DNA of 64,000 nt from Streptomyces sp. JB150 (GTDB taxonomy: Bacteria > Actinomycetota > Actinomycetes > Streptomycetales > Streptomycetaceae): positions 2,844,169 through 2,908,168 of the forward strand of contig NZ_CP049780.1 in assembly GCF_011193355.1 (NCBI RefSeq), in the 5' to 3' direction. The translations under genes and the position numbers were made by a program. Positions 33,935 to 41,597 of the stretch are shown piece by piece (within the stretch, counting starts at the first letter, position 1; every line of letters starts with the position of its first letter). The notes below the pieces were generated by a model that ran no database searches, was not told where the DNA came from, and saw only the letters and a list, made by a program, of their open reading frames with translations.

Positions 33935-34260
33935 CGACTGCGGGCGTCCACGGTGAGGAGCGCCTCCGTGCACCGGGCGAGGTTCACGAGGTATTGCCAG
34001 GCGGTGTACGGCGTCGGCTCGCCCGGTGGTGCCTGTGTGAGAAGCCGGGTGCCGAGACGGTGCATTACACGCATCGCCTCCCGGTCGTCATGCTCAAACT
34101 CGGCGAGGAGGGAGCGGAGGATGCCCGAGACGGTTTCCGTCCGTTGCAGCGTTCCGCGCAACGACGGAACGTCAAGACGAGGTCGGGTGATCGCACGCAG
34201 CTCGACCAGGGCTTGCTCGCGGTCCAGCTGCTTCGCAGGGTGTTCGGTCGTGAATTCCAT
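33931..34260 (-). CDS. small helical protein heading the graspetide operon
   Basis: 109 aa from ATG 34260 (MEFTTEHPAKQLDREQALVE). It is predicted all-helical and soluble, with LRAITRPRLDVPSLRGTLQR, VSGILRSLLAEFEHDDREA and TAWQYLVNLARCTEALLTVD. I do not recognise a catalytic motif. Size, composition and first position before a biosynthetic operon resemble the DUF6415 natural-product-associated group, but this is a weak resemblance. Coupled by ATGA to the CxxC-precursor frame, so it is part of the same operon. Confidence 0.7.
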   Translation of the reverse strand: MEFTTEHPAKQLDREQALVELRAITRPRLDVPSLRGTLQRTETVSGILRSLLAEFEHDDREAMRVMHRLGTRLLTQAPPGEPTPYTAWQYLVNLARCTEALLTVDARSR

Positions 34261-34445
34261 GCCTCACTCCTCGACGGCTCTTGCTGCGGATGGGCCTGCT
34301 CGGTGAGTTCAGTTCACCGGCTGGAGCGGTGCAGCGGGACACCGTCGACCGGACGTTTAGGCGGACGTTTTCTCCTCGACTCCCGGACGGGTCAGTACGG
34401 TGAGTACATGCGCGGTTGCGAAGCGGTGCTGAGGCGAGGCGGGGC
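34261..34445. promoter_or_regulatory. divergent promoter region of the graspetide locus
   Basis: 185 bases between the operon's first gene (minus) and the HTH-TPR regulator (plus). It must hold promoters for both. I see no clean -35/-10 pair or convincing palindrome. Confidence 0.4.
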
Positions 34446-35708
34446 ATGAACGAGTTGGCGCGGCTGCGGAAGGCAGCCGGACATACGCAGGAGTCGTTCA
34501 TCAGTGCCTTCGTGGAGGAGGCAGCGCGTATGGGGGTGCGCGCGTCGTTAAGCGTCCGGCAGCTACGACGCTGGGAGCGCGAGTCACCGCCGCCCTTGCC
34601 CCACCCGAGCCAGCAGCGGGTACTGGAAGCGATGTTCGGCGTACCGATCGCCGAGATGGGCTTCGACGTACCCCGGCACCGGCTGACTATCTCGGCACCA
34701 ATGAGTGACCCTGAAACGGTGAAGCGAAGGATCTTCGTCGCTGACGTCGGAGCATTGGCTGCGACAACACTGCTACCGGAGCGGCCCGGCCCCCGAGTCG
34801 GCACGGCAGATGTGGTCCGGTTGCGCAAGAAACTTGATGCCCTCTACCGCATGGACCACACCGTCGGCAGCGTGCCCGCAATGGCGCAGTCCCTCCGCAT
34901 CGAAGAAGAAATCACTGGAGCCCTCAACGCCGCCTCGTACACCAGCCGAGTAGGCCGCGAGCTGCAAACCCTGCTCGCCGAACTGCACGGACATCGCGCT
35001 TGGTACGGCTACGACGGTGGCCGCTTCGAGCAGGGGCGTACGTCGTGTCTGGAGGCTCTTACGGCCGCCCAGCTCATCGGCGACTCCATGCTTCACATTT
35101 CCGTTCTGGAGACGTTAGTGCTGCTCGCTCTGAAGGCGAAGCGCAACTGGGAAGCTGCTGGAGCCGTTGAGCACGCCCACCGCCTCGCGATGTGCGCCGG
35201 AGCCGGCCCTACGGTCCACTTGGTGATCGCGCTGCGCGAAGCCAACGTGGCCACGGGCATGCGGGACTTGGCCGGAGCGCGAAGAGCCCTGAGTCGGGCG
35301 GTAAACCATCTAGGGCGGGCGGACACGGATCACGAGGTGCCCAAGTGGGCACGTTTCGTCGGGCCGTTCGAGGTCGACTATGCCACCGCCGATATGTATG
35401 TGCAGGCTGGTCAGCCAAAGCGAGCCGTACCTTTCTTGCGAGCCGCGGTACGTGGCTTTGGAGGTGATCTCGCCCGAAACAGCGCTTCGTACCGGGCGAA
35501 GCTCGCTGCCGTGCTTCTCGATGCGGGAGAAGTGGAAGAAGCATGTGCGGAGATGAGCACGGTGCTGGAGGCTTGCACGGGAATCCGTTCGCCCAAATTG
35601 CTGGGCCGAATCGTGGCGTTTCAGCGCATGGTGAGCAGGATCGACAGCGTCGAGGCACGCGCATGCGGAGTGCGTATTCGGCAGGCAGTCAGTGAGGGCT
35701 TGATATGA
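34446..35708 (+). CDS. HTH-TPR transcriptional regulator
   Basis: 420 aa from ATG 34446. The N-terminal XRE-like helix-turn-helix (about 1-75) contains LARLRKAAGHTQESFISAFV and SVRQLRRWERE. A linker (RRIFVADVGALAATTLLPE) follows, then ~300 residues of tetratricopeptide-like helices (ELQTLLAELHGHRAWYGYDG, AVPFLRAAVRGFGGDLARNS). This is the Streptomyces XRE-TPR type often placed beside specialised-metabolite and peptide genes. It is divergent from the graspetide operon and a good candidate for its control. Its stop overlaps the acetyltransferase start as ATGA. Confidence 0.85.
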   Translation: MNELARLRKAAGHTQESFISAFVEEAARMGVRASLSVRQLRRWERESPPPLPHPSQQRVLEAMFGVPIAEMGFDVPRHRLTISAPMSDPETVKRRIFVADVGALAATTLLPERPGPRVGTADVVRLRKKLDALYRMDHTVGSVPAMAQSLRIEEEITGALNAASYTSRVGRELQTLLAELHGHRAWYGYDGGRFEQGRTSCLEALTAAQLIGDSMLHISVLETLVLLALKAKRNWEAAGAVEHAHRLAMCAGAGPTVHLVIALREANVATGMRDLAGARRALSRAVNHLGRADTDHEVPKWARFVGPFEVDYATADMYVQAGQPKRAVPFLRAAVRGFGGDLARNSASYRAKLAAVLLDAGEVEEACAEMSTVLEACTGIRSPKLLGRIVAFQRMVSRIDSVEARACGVRIRQAVSEGLI

Positions 35709-36259
35709 CGCCGCGAGGGACGGTCGGCGTGGAGCGTCTGGACGGGCAGGCCGCGCTTCAGGCGGAGGACGCCTTCACGCTCGTCTATGCCGAGGTGTTC
35801 GCCGAGCCGCCGTATCGGGAGACCGACGAGGAGGTCGCAGCGACGTTCCGGCGCTTCCGCTCGCAAGCACGGAAGCCCGGGTTCGCCGCTGCCCTGGCTC
35901 GTACGGAGCACGGTGAGGCGGTCGGCATGGCGTACGGCCATCCGCTGCCGCAGAACACCGGTTGGTGGGACGCATTGACGGAACCCGTGGCGGACGACAT
36001 GCGGCGGGAAGACGGACGGCGCACCTTCGGCCTGATGGAGTTGGCCGTCCGTGAGCCATGGCGCCGACAAGGGATCGCCCGACACCTGCACGTAACGCTG
36101 CTTCGAGGTGTGACAGCCGAGCGGATGCTGCTGAACGTCCATCCGGAGAGTGCCGCCGCAGTGGCCGCGTATCGGTCCTGGGGTTACCGGAAGATCGGTG
36201 AGGCCCGGCCTTGGCAAGGCGCTGATCTCCATGACGTCATGCTGCTTGAGCTGCGCTGA
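35705..36259 (+). CDS. GNAT-family N-acetyltransferase
   Basis: 184 aa from ATG 35705. The acetyl-CoA-binding signature is intact: FGLMELAVREPWRRQGIARHLHVTLL (RRQGIA, the Q/RxxGxG/A motif), then MLLNVHPESAAAVAAYRSWGYRKIG, the GNAT motif B. Coupled to the HTH-TPR regulator gene. The substrate is unknown; tailoring or self-protection in the graspetide pathway is possible, but such pairs also occur without RiPP genes. Last gene with island-like composition. Confidence 0.85.
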   Translation: MTPRGTVGVERLDGQAALQAEDAFTLVYAEVFAEPPYRETDEEVAATFRRFRSQARKPGFAAALARTEHGEAVGMAYGHPLPQNTGWWDALTEPVADDMRREDGRRTFGLMELAVREPWRRQGIARHLHVTLLRGVTAERMLLNVHPESAAAVAAYRSWGYRKIGEARPWQGADLHDVMLLELR

Positions 36260-36326
36260 GGGGGCGCAGGTCTCGTGGCCCCTGGGCGGCCGGAGTGTGG
36301 GCTGTGGCCGTGTTGTCGCCAGTGAT

Positions 36327-36851
36327 GTGACGCCCGTCACTGCCTGGTGGGCCGGGGGCTGGTGGACTCCGGGGATGTTGCTGCTGGGGCTGTTGTTGCT
36401 CGTCGTCTGCGTGATCGCCGTGTTCGGGTTTCTCGGGTACGGCGAGCAGACGCTCGCCGGCGCGGGGCCGCGGCGGGAGGAGGAGTTGCCGAGGGTGCTG
36501 CGCGGGGCGGCCGCGGTGGCCGCGTCGGTGGCCTTCGCGGTGTACGGCTGGGGTTTGCTGGGGCTGGCCGGGGCCCTCATGGACGCGGAGGACGGGGGGA
36601 CCGGCTCCGCGCCGGTGCGGCCCTGTCAGGCGTCCGGGTGGGAGCAGGGTGCGGGGGTCGTCGGGTACGACGTGACCTGGGTCCCGCTGGCGTTCGTGTG
36701 TGAGACGAGTGACGGGGGGAGTCACGGGAGCGGTGACGTGCCGGCGTATGTCAATCCACTCGTCTTCGTCTTCGGGGTCGCCGCTGCCGGGGGCGCCCTC
36801 TCCGCCGCGTACGTCGGGGAGGCGCGCGCCCGGCGGCGGCGACCGCGCTGA
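36327..36851 (+). CDS. small membrane protein, unknown function
   Basis: About 174 aa if started at GTG 36327 (MTPVTAWWAGGWWTPGMLLL). The start is uncertain, since GTG 36297 is also in frame and neither has a clear ribosome-binding site. Three hydrophobic segments are visible (MLLLGLLLLVVCVIAVFGFL, AAVAASVAFAVYGWGLLGLA, LVFVFGVAAAGGALSAAYVG), with two Cys residues in the loop between the last two. The protein ends in a basic RRRRPR. I recognise no family. Its stop abuts the convergent DUF2267 gene with no spacer. Confidence 0.65.
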   Translation: MTPVTAWWAGGWWTPGMLLLGLLLLVVCVIAVFGFLGYGEQTLAGAGPRREEELPRVLRGAAAVAASVAFAVYGWGLLGLAGALMDAEDGGTGSAPVRPCQASGWEQGAGVVGYDVTWVPLAFVCETSDGGSHGSGDVPAYVNPLVFVFGVAAAGGALSAAYVGEARARRRRPR

Positions 36852-37307
36852 CTACGCCGCCCTGATCAGTTCCGGTACGCCGAACAGGAGGGCGTAGCCC
36901 GGCGGGAGTTCGGCGAGGATGCGGGTCAGCAGGGGCTCGCCGATCCGGTGCCGCAGGACGCTGAGGACCGAGCTGACGTCCCAGCGGGCCGTCGCGGGGG
37001 TCGCGCCCTCGATGCGGGTGGCCACCGAGTCCACGAACTCCGCGGCGGTCAGGGGACGGGTCGCCGGGATCTGCGAGGCGATCACCTGGGCCGCCTCGGT
37101 GGGCAGGGCTCGGGCCAGGTCCACTCGCTCGTCACCGGTGACGTGCCCGCCCAGCGCGGAGAGGACGATGCGGGTGATGCGTTCCGCTTCCGCCTTCGTG
37201 GTGTACTGCCCCGCTTCCCGCACCGCGTCGATCAGCTCCGGCCAGCCGTCCGTGCCCGTCTCGGGCAGCGGGGCGGTGGTCCGGTCCTCCGTCGTCGTCA
37301 CGGTCAT
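36852..37307 (-). CDS. DUF2267 domain protein
   Basis: 151 aa from ATG 37307. Two repeated helical halves typical of DUF2267: WPELIDAVREAGQYTTKAEAERITRIVLSALGGHVTGDERVDLARALP and AAEFVDSVATRIEG with VLSVLRHRIGEP. Many actinobacterial DUF2267 proteins are encoded near stress genes; here the next gene upstream on the same strand encodes Hsp20. The first 20 residues are Thr-rich and probably disordered. Function unknown. Confidence 0.85.
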   Translation of the reverse strand: MTVTTTEDRTTAPLPETGTDGWPELIDAVREAGQYTTKAEAERITRIVLSALGGHVTGDERVDLARALPTEAAQVIASQIPATRPLTAAEFVDSVATRIEGATPATARWDVSSVLSVLRHRIGEPLLTRILAELPPGYALLFGVPELIRAA

Positions 37308-37551
37308 CGTTTCCTGTCTCCTCCAGTCCACAGAGTCCCCAGTCCACAGGGGTGACCGCCCCGCGGGCCACGGCCCTGCCCTCCGGGCCCGCGGGGGTGT
37401 TGTTCTCCTCGGTCCGTGTCTCCGTGCGGCCGGCCGCGCACCGCACCGCCGCTCGGATACCCAGCTCTCGGCCGTTCAGCCACTCAGCCACTCAGCTGCT
37501 CAGCCGTTCTGTTGTCGGCTGTCGGCTGCCGAGCCGTCAGCTGTCGGGCTG

Positions 37552-37980
37552 TCAGCTGTCGAGCTGCTTGCGGTCGCCGCTGCCGCCGCTGATCTGGATA
37601 CGGCGCGGCTTGGCCACCTCGGCCACCGGGATGCGCAGCGTCAGCACACCGGCGTCGTACGAGGCGTCGATGCGGTCCGTGTCGAGGGTGTCGCCGAGGA
37701 AGAGCTGGCGGGTGAAGGTGCCCGTGGGGCGCTCGGCGACGAGCACTTCCGCGTCCTCGGGGGCGGGGGAGGTGCGCTCGGCGCGGACGTTCAGGACGTT
37801 GCGCTCGACGTCCAGCTCGATCGACTCCGGGTCGACGCCGGGGAGGTCGAAGTGGACGACGAAGTCGTCCCCGGCCCGGTACGCGTCCATCGGCATGGCG
37901 GCCGGACGCGCTGCCGTGCTGAAGACCTGCTGCGCGAGGCGGTCCAGCTCGCGGAACGGGTCCGTGCGCATGAGCATCAC
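37552..37980 (-). CDS. Hsp20/alpha-crystallin small heat-shock protein
   Basis: 142 aa holdase chaperone. The N-terminal arm [19 protein letters not shown] is followed by the alpha-crystallin domain (about 40-130): [37 protein letters not shown] and [11 protein letters not shown]. The C-terminal tail carries an IQI motif (RRIQISGG), the I-x-I motif for oligomer docking. GTG 37980 lies six bases after GGAG, with ATG 37977 an equally good choice. A near-consensus promoter lies ~50-80 bases upstream. The 240 bases downstream hold CAGCTGTCGG-like short repeats and no gene. Confidence 0.93.
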   Translation of the reverse strand: MMLMRTDPFRELDRLAQQVFSTAARPAAMPMDAYRAGDDFVVHFDLPGVDPESIELDVERNVLNVRAERTSPAPEDAEVLVAERPTGTFTRQLFLGDTLDTDRIDASYDAGVLTLRIPVAEVAKPRRIQISGGSGDRKQLDS

Positions 37981-38031
37981 AGGTCACTCCTCTCTTCAGG
38001 CGCTGTCCTTGTGCGATGCCCTACGCGTTTT

Positions 38032-38060
38032 TATATAACTCCGGAGAGGAAACTTGACAA
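38032..38060 (-). promoter_or_regulatory. promoter of the hsp20 gene
   Basis: On the minus strand -35 TTGTCA and -10 TATATA are separated by exactly 17 bases, close to the vegetative consensus. The AT-rich -10 stands out in GC-rich surroundings. No HspR (HAIR) or CIRCE element is evident around it. Confidence 0.7.
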
Positions 38061-38100
38061 GGCCTGACTCAGGTTCCGTTTCCGCCCAGACCCTGGGGTT

Positions 38101-38180
38101 GCCGCCGCACTCCGGGTGCCGCCGCACTCCGGGTGCCGCCGCACTCCGGGTGCCGCCGCACTCCGGGTGCCGCCGCACTA
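38101..38180 (+). repeat. 17-bp tandem repeat, about 4.7 copies
   Basis: Four exact copies of GCCGCCGCACTCCGGGT at 38101, 38118, 38135 and 38152 plus a 12-base partial copy. It is located between the hsp20 promoter and the 3' end of the GlxA-like gene, so it is likely a non-coding minisatellite. Confidence 0.95.
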
Positions 38181-38210
38181 CTGAGGCCCCCGCACCCCAA
38201 CCCCGGCTCC

Positions 38211-39170
38211 CTACGCCGGCTCCCCCTCCCCCGACCGGAACGCCCTCCGGTACCCCTGCGGGCTCGTCCCCACCACCCTGCGAAAGCGTTCCCGGAAGGC
38301 CGTCGGGGAGCCGAAGCCCGCCTGGGCCGCGATCCGCTCCACCGGGTGGGCCGTCGTCTCCAGCAGGTACTGCGCCCTGCGCACCCGCGCCCGGTGCAGC
38401 CACTGCAGCGGCGTCGTCCCCGTCTGCTCGCGGAAGCGGCGGTTCAGCGTGCGCGTGCTCAGGCCGGCCCGCGCCGCGATGTCCTCCAGGGACAGCTCCT
38501 TCTCGCAGTTGTCCTCCAGCCACCTCAGCAGCGGCTCGAACCGCGCGCCGGACGGCGCCGGCGGCGGATCATGGACGATGAACTGGGCCTGGCCGCCCTC
38601 CCGTTCCAGCGGCATCACGGACATCCGGGCGGCGTGCGCGGCGACCGCCGAGCCGTGGTCCTTGCGGATCATGTGCAGGCACATGTCGAGGGCCGCCGCC
38701 GCGCCCGCCGAGGTGAGGAACTGGCCGTTGTCGACGTAGAGCACGTTCGGGTCGACGGTCACCTGCGGGTAGCGCGCGGCCAGGTCGGGCGCCGCGATCC
38801 AGTGCGTGGTCGCGCGCAGGCCGTCCAGCAGGCCCGTCGCCGCGAACAGGAACGCGCCGACGCAGACCGACGCGATCCGCGTCCCCTGGGCCGCCGCGGC
38901 GCGCAGCGCCTCCGCGACGCCCGGCGGCAGCGGGTCGGGCGGGTCCTCCACGCCCGGCAGGATGATCGTGTCCGCCTCGGCCAGCGCGTCCAGCCCGTAC
39001 GGCGCCCGCACGGTGAACGCGCCCGCGGCCACCTCCTCCCGGTCCGAGCAGACCCGCACCCGGTACGCCTCCCGCCCGTCCGGCAGCCGCGCCCAGCCGA
39101 AGGCGTCGATCGGGGCGGAGAGGTCGAAGGGGATCACCCGGTCCAGGGCCAGTACGGCGACGGTGTGCAT
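38211..39170 (-). CDS. GlxA-type transcriptional regulator (DJ-1/PfpI + AraC)
   Basis: 319 aa. The N-terminal half is a DJ-1/PfpI-like domain (TVAVLALDRVIPFDLSAPID, ASVCVGAFLFAATGLLDG with the nucleophile-position Cys) and the C-terminal ~110 residues are a double AraC helix-turn-helix. The HTH part reads LEDIAARAGLSTRTLNRRFRE, then HPVERIAAQAGFGSPTAFRERFRR. Such proteins respond to small metabolites and activate neighbouring catabolic genes. The start ATG 39170 is divergent from a small membrane protein gene, which could be a target. Confidence 0.92.
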   Translation of the reverse strand: MHTVAVLALDRVIPFDLSAPIDAFGWARLPDGREAYRVRVCSDREEVAAGAFTVRAPYGLDALAEADTIILPGVEDPPDPLPPGVAEALRAAAAQGTRIASVCVGAFLFAATGLLDGLRATTHWIAAPDLAARYPQVTVDPNVLYVDNGQFLTSAGAAAALDMCLHMIRKDHGSAVAAHAARMSVMPLEREGGQAQFIVHDPPPAPSGARFEPLLRWLEDNCEKELSLEDIAARAGLSTRTLNRRFREQTGTTPLQWLHRARVRRAQYLLETTAHPVERIAAQAGFGSPTAFRERFRRVVGTSPQGYRRAFRSGEGEPA

Positions 39171-39325
39171 GGCGAGAGCGTAGGGGTACGACGGGTTGTC
39201 GCCAACCGTCCTTCACCGGGGAGGAGGCCGGCGGAGAGCTGTCGGCGCGCACTGGCGAGAATCCGTTGAACCCTGGCACTATCGCCACTTCTGCGTGATC
39301 ACCCGCACCGCCTACCGTCACCGGC

Positions 39326-39811
39326 GTGACCAAGTTCCTCCTCACCGTCCACGTCCTGGCCGCGATCGTCGCCATCGGGCCCGTCACCGTCGCCGCCAGC
39401 ATGTTCCCGCCCGCGGCCCGGCGCGCCCTGGCCTCGCCCGGCGATCCGCGGGCCGCCGAGACCGTACGGCTGCTGCACCGCATCTGCCGGGTCTACGCCG
39501 TGCTGGGCGTCGTCGTCCCCGTCTTCGGGTTCGCCACCGCGAGCAGCATGGGTGTCCTCGGCGACGCCTGGCTGATCGTGTCGATCGCGCTGACCGCGCT
39601 CGCCGCACTGGTCCTCGTCGCCCTGGTGCTGCCCCGGCAGAGCGCCCTGCTGGAGGCCGCCGACGGTGACGGCGAGGGGGGCGAGGGTGGTGGCGGCGGG
39701 CCGAGGGCGGCGACCGTACGGCTCGCCATGGTCACCGGGGTGTTCAACCTGCTGTGGGCGGCCGTCACCGTCCTGATGATCGTCCGCCCGGGGTCCACGA
39801 CCGGCGCCTGA
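39326..39811 (+). CDS. DUF2269-like four-helix membrane protein
   Basis: 161 aa. It opens with TKFLLTVHVLAAIVAIGPVT, the His-containing first helix characteristic of the DUF2269 group. Three more helices follow (VYAVLGVVVPVFGFATAS, LIVSIALTALAALVLVALVL, LAMVTGVFNLLWAAVTVLMI). A Gly/Glu/Asp linker separates the last two. Function unknown; relatives resemble small heme- or copper-associated membrane proteins, and the conserved His may bind a metal. It is divergent from the GlxA-type regulator. Confidence 0.8.
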   Translation: MTKFLLTVHVLAAIVAIGPVTVAASMFPPAARRALASPGDPRAAETVRLLHRICRVYAVLGVVVPVFGFATASSMGVLGDAWLIVSIALTALAALVLVALVLPRQSALLEAADGDGEGGEGGGGGPRAATVRLAMVTGVFNLLWAAVTVLMIVRPGSTTGA

Positions 39812-39888
39812 CCTCCCGGGAAGGCGGTGCCGTCCACGTCGGCGGGCGGCTCGGGTGACGGCGGGCTCGGCGCCGTCCGAAGGCGGCG

Positions 39889-41379
39889 CTACGGCATCGC
39901 CGTTCCCGTCCGCACCGACGAGGCCGTCGCCTCCCCCGCCTTCTCCGCCGCCGCCGACAGCGGCCGCGCGATGTCCTCCAGGGAGCGGCGTTCCGCCTTG
40001 ACCGCCAGGAACGCCGCCACCAGCCCGGCCGCGCACATCAGGGACGCGCCGATCTGGAAGGCGAGGACCGTGTCGCCGACGACGCCGGACTCGGTCAGGT
40101 CGGCGAAGAGCAGCGGGCCGCTGATGCCGCCGGCGGCGGTACCGAGGGCGTAGAAGAAGGCGATGGCCATGGCGCGGGTCTCCATGGGGAAGATCTCCGA
40201 GACCGTGAGGTAGGCGCTGGACGCGCCCGCGGAGGCGAAGAACAGCACCACGCACCAGCAGGCGGTCATCGTGGTCGCGGTCAGGGAGCCGCGGTCGAAG
40301 AGCCAGGCGGTGCCGAACAGCAGCAGGCCGGAGACGAGGTAGGTGCCGGAGATCATGATCCGGCGGCCGACCGTGTCGAAGAGCTTGCCGAGCACCAGCG
40401 GGCCGAGGAAGTTGCCGGCCGCGATGACGGCGAAGTAGTAGCCGGTGTGGCCGGTCGGCACGTCGAAGAAGGTGATGAGGATGGCGCCGAAGCCGAAGGT
40501 GATCGCGTTGTAGAGGAACGCCTGGCCGATGAAGAGGGACAGGCCGAGGACGGCGCGGCGCGGGTAGGTGCCGAAGACCGTCTTGGCGATCATGCCGAAG
40601 CCGATGGCCTTGCGCTGGTGGATGGTGATCTCGCCGGCCGGCGGCGGCAGCTGCTCACCCTTCTCCTGCTCGATCTCACGTTCGACCGAGGAGACCAGTG
40701 CCTCGGCGTCGTCGCCCTGGCCGTGGATGAACTGCCAGCGCGGGCTCTCCGGGACGTGCCGCCGCACCAGCAGGATGACCAGGCCCAGGACCACGCCGAG
40801 GGCGAAGCTGAGCCGCCAGCCGAGGTCCTTGGGGAAGATCGCGGTGTCCAGCATCACGATCGACAGCAGCGAGCCGCCGACCGCGCCCAGCCAGTAGCTG
40901 CCGTTGATGATGAGGTCGACGCGGCCCCGGTACTGCGACGGGATCAGCTCGTCGATCGCGGAGTTGATCGCCGCGTACTCGCCGCCGATGCCGAAGCCGG
41001 TGAGGAACCGGAAGAGGAAGAACCACCAGGTCTCGAAGGACACCGCGGTCAGCGCGGTCGCCGCGAGATAGACGGCGAGCGTCACCATGAACAGCTTCTT
41101 GCGGCCGTAGCGGTCGGTCAGCCAGCCGAAGAACAGCGCGCCCGAGCAGGCGCCGGCCACGTAGAGCGCCGCGGCCATGCCGGTGACCTGGGCCGACGTG
41201 ATGTCCAGGCCGCTGCCTTCCTCGGCGATACGGCCGGCCACGTTGCCGACGATGGTGACTTCCAGGCCGTCCAGGATCCAGACGGTGCCGAGCCCGATGA
41301 CGATCATCCAGTGCCAGCGTGACCAGGGAAGTCTGTCCAGGCGGGCGGGGACTGCGGTGGTGACGGTACCGGCGGACAC
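39889..41379 (-). CDS. MFS transporter, sugar/aromatic-acid porter type
   Basis: 496 aa with 12 predicted membrane helices and a long central loop (~230-270, acidic). The loop 2-3 motif is GWLTDRYGRKKLF, the classical MFS G-x-x-x-D-R/K-x-G-R-R/K. The N-terminal helix has TVWILDGLEVTIVGN, typical of the metabolite:H+ symporter branch that carries organic acids or sugars. A second motif GKLFDTVGRRIM follows the central loop. Start ATG/GTG near 41379. It is a single gene; no catabolic genes reveal the substrate. Confidence 0.9.
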   Translation of the reverse strand: MSAGTVTTAVPARLDRLPWSRWHWMIVIGLGTVWILDGLEVTIVGNVAGRIAEEGSGLDITSAQVTGMAAALYVAGACSGALFFGWLTDRYGRKKLFMVTLAVYLAATALTAVSFETWWFFLFRFLTGFGIGGEYAAINSAIDELIPSQYRGRVDLIINGSYWLGAVGGSLLSIVMLDTAIFPKDLGWRLSFALGVVLGLVILLVRRHVPESPRWQFIHGQGDDAEALVSSVEREIEQEKGEQLPPPAGEITIHQRKAIGFGMIAKTVFGTYPRRAVLGLSLFIGQAFLYNAITFGFGAILITFFDVPTGHTGYYFAVIAAGNFLGPLVLGKLFDTVGRRIMISGTYLVSGLLLFGTAWLFDRGSLTATTMTACWCVVLFFASAGASSAYLTVSEIFPMETRAMAIAFFYALGTAAGGISGPLLFADLTESGVVGDTVLAFQIGASLMCAAGLVAAFLAVKAERRSLEDIARPLSAAAEKAGEATASSVRTGTAMP

Positions 41380-41597
41380 GGGCTCCTCCTCGTCGAGACA
41401 GCCGACTCACGGCACTGTCACGACCAGGCGAGACGGCCGCGACAGTGTCGGCCGGGTGCCCCGCGCCGGCGGCTTTCACGCCTCCCTCACATGCACGCGC
41501 CTCCGTCGCCGGCCGCCCCGACCGCCCCCTCCCGCGCCCCCAGCGCCTCACACGCCCGCACGCCCAGTCCGCGCCCTCACACGCCCCGTCCGCGCCC

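Noticed and set aside
37308..37551. Small gene between DUF2267 and hsp20
   Set aside because: Only short CAGCTGTCGG and CAGTCCACAG repeats are present; frames are low-complexity without ribosome-binding sites.
38101..38180. CRISPR array
   Set aside because: Units are contiguous 17-bp repeats with no spacers, and no cas genes are nearby.
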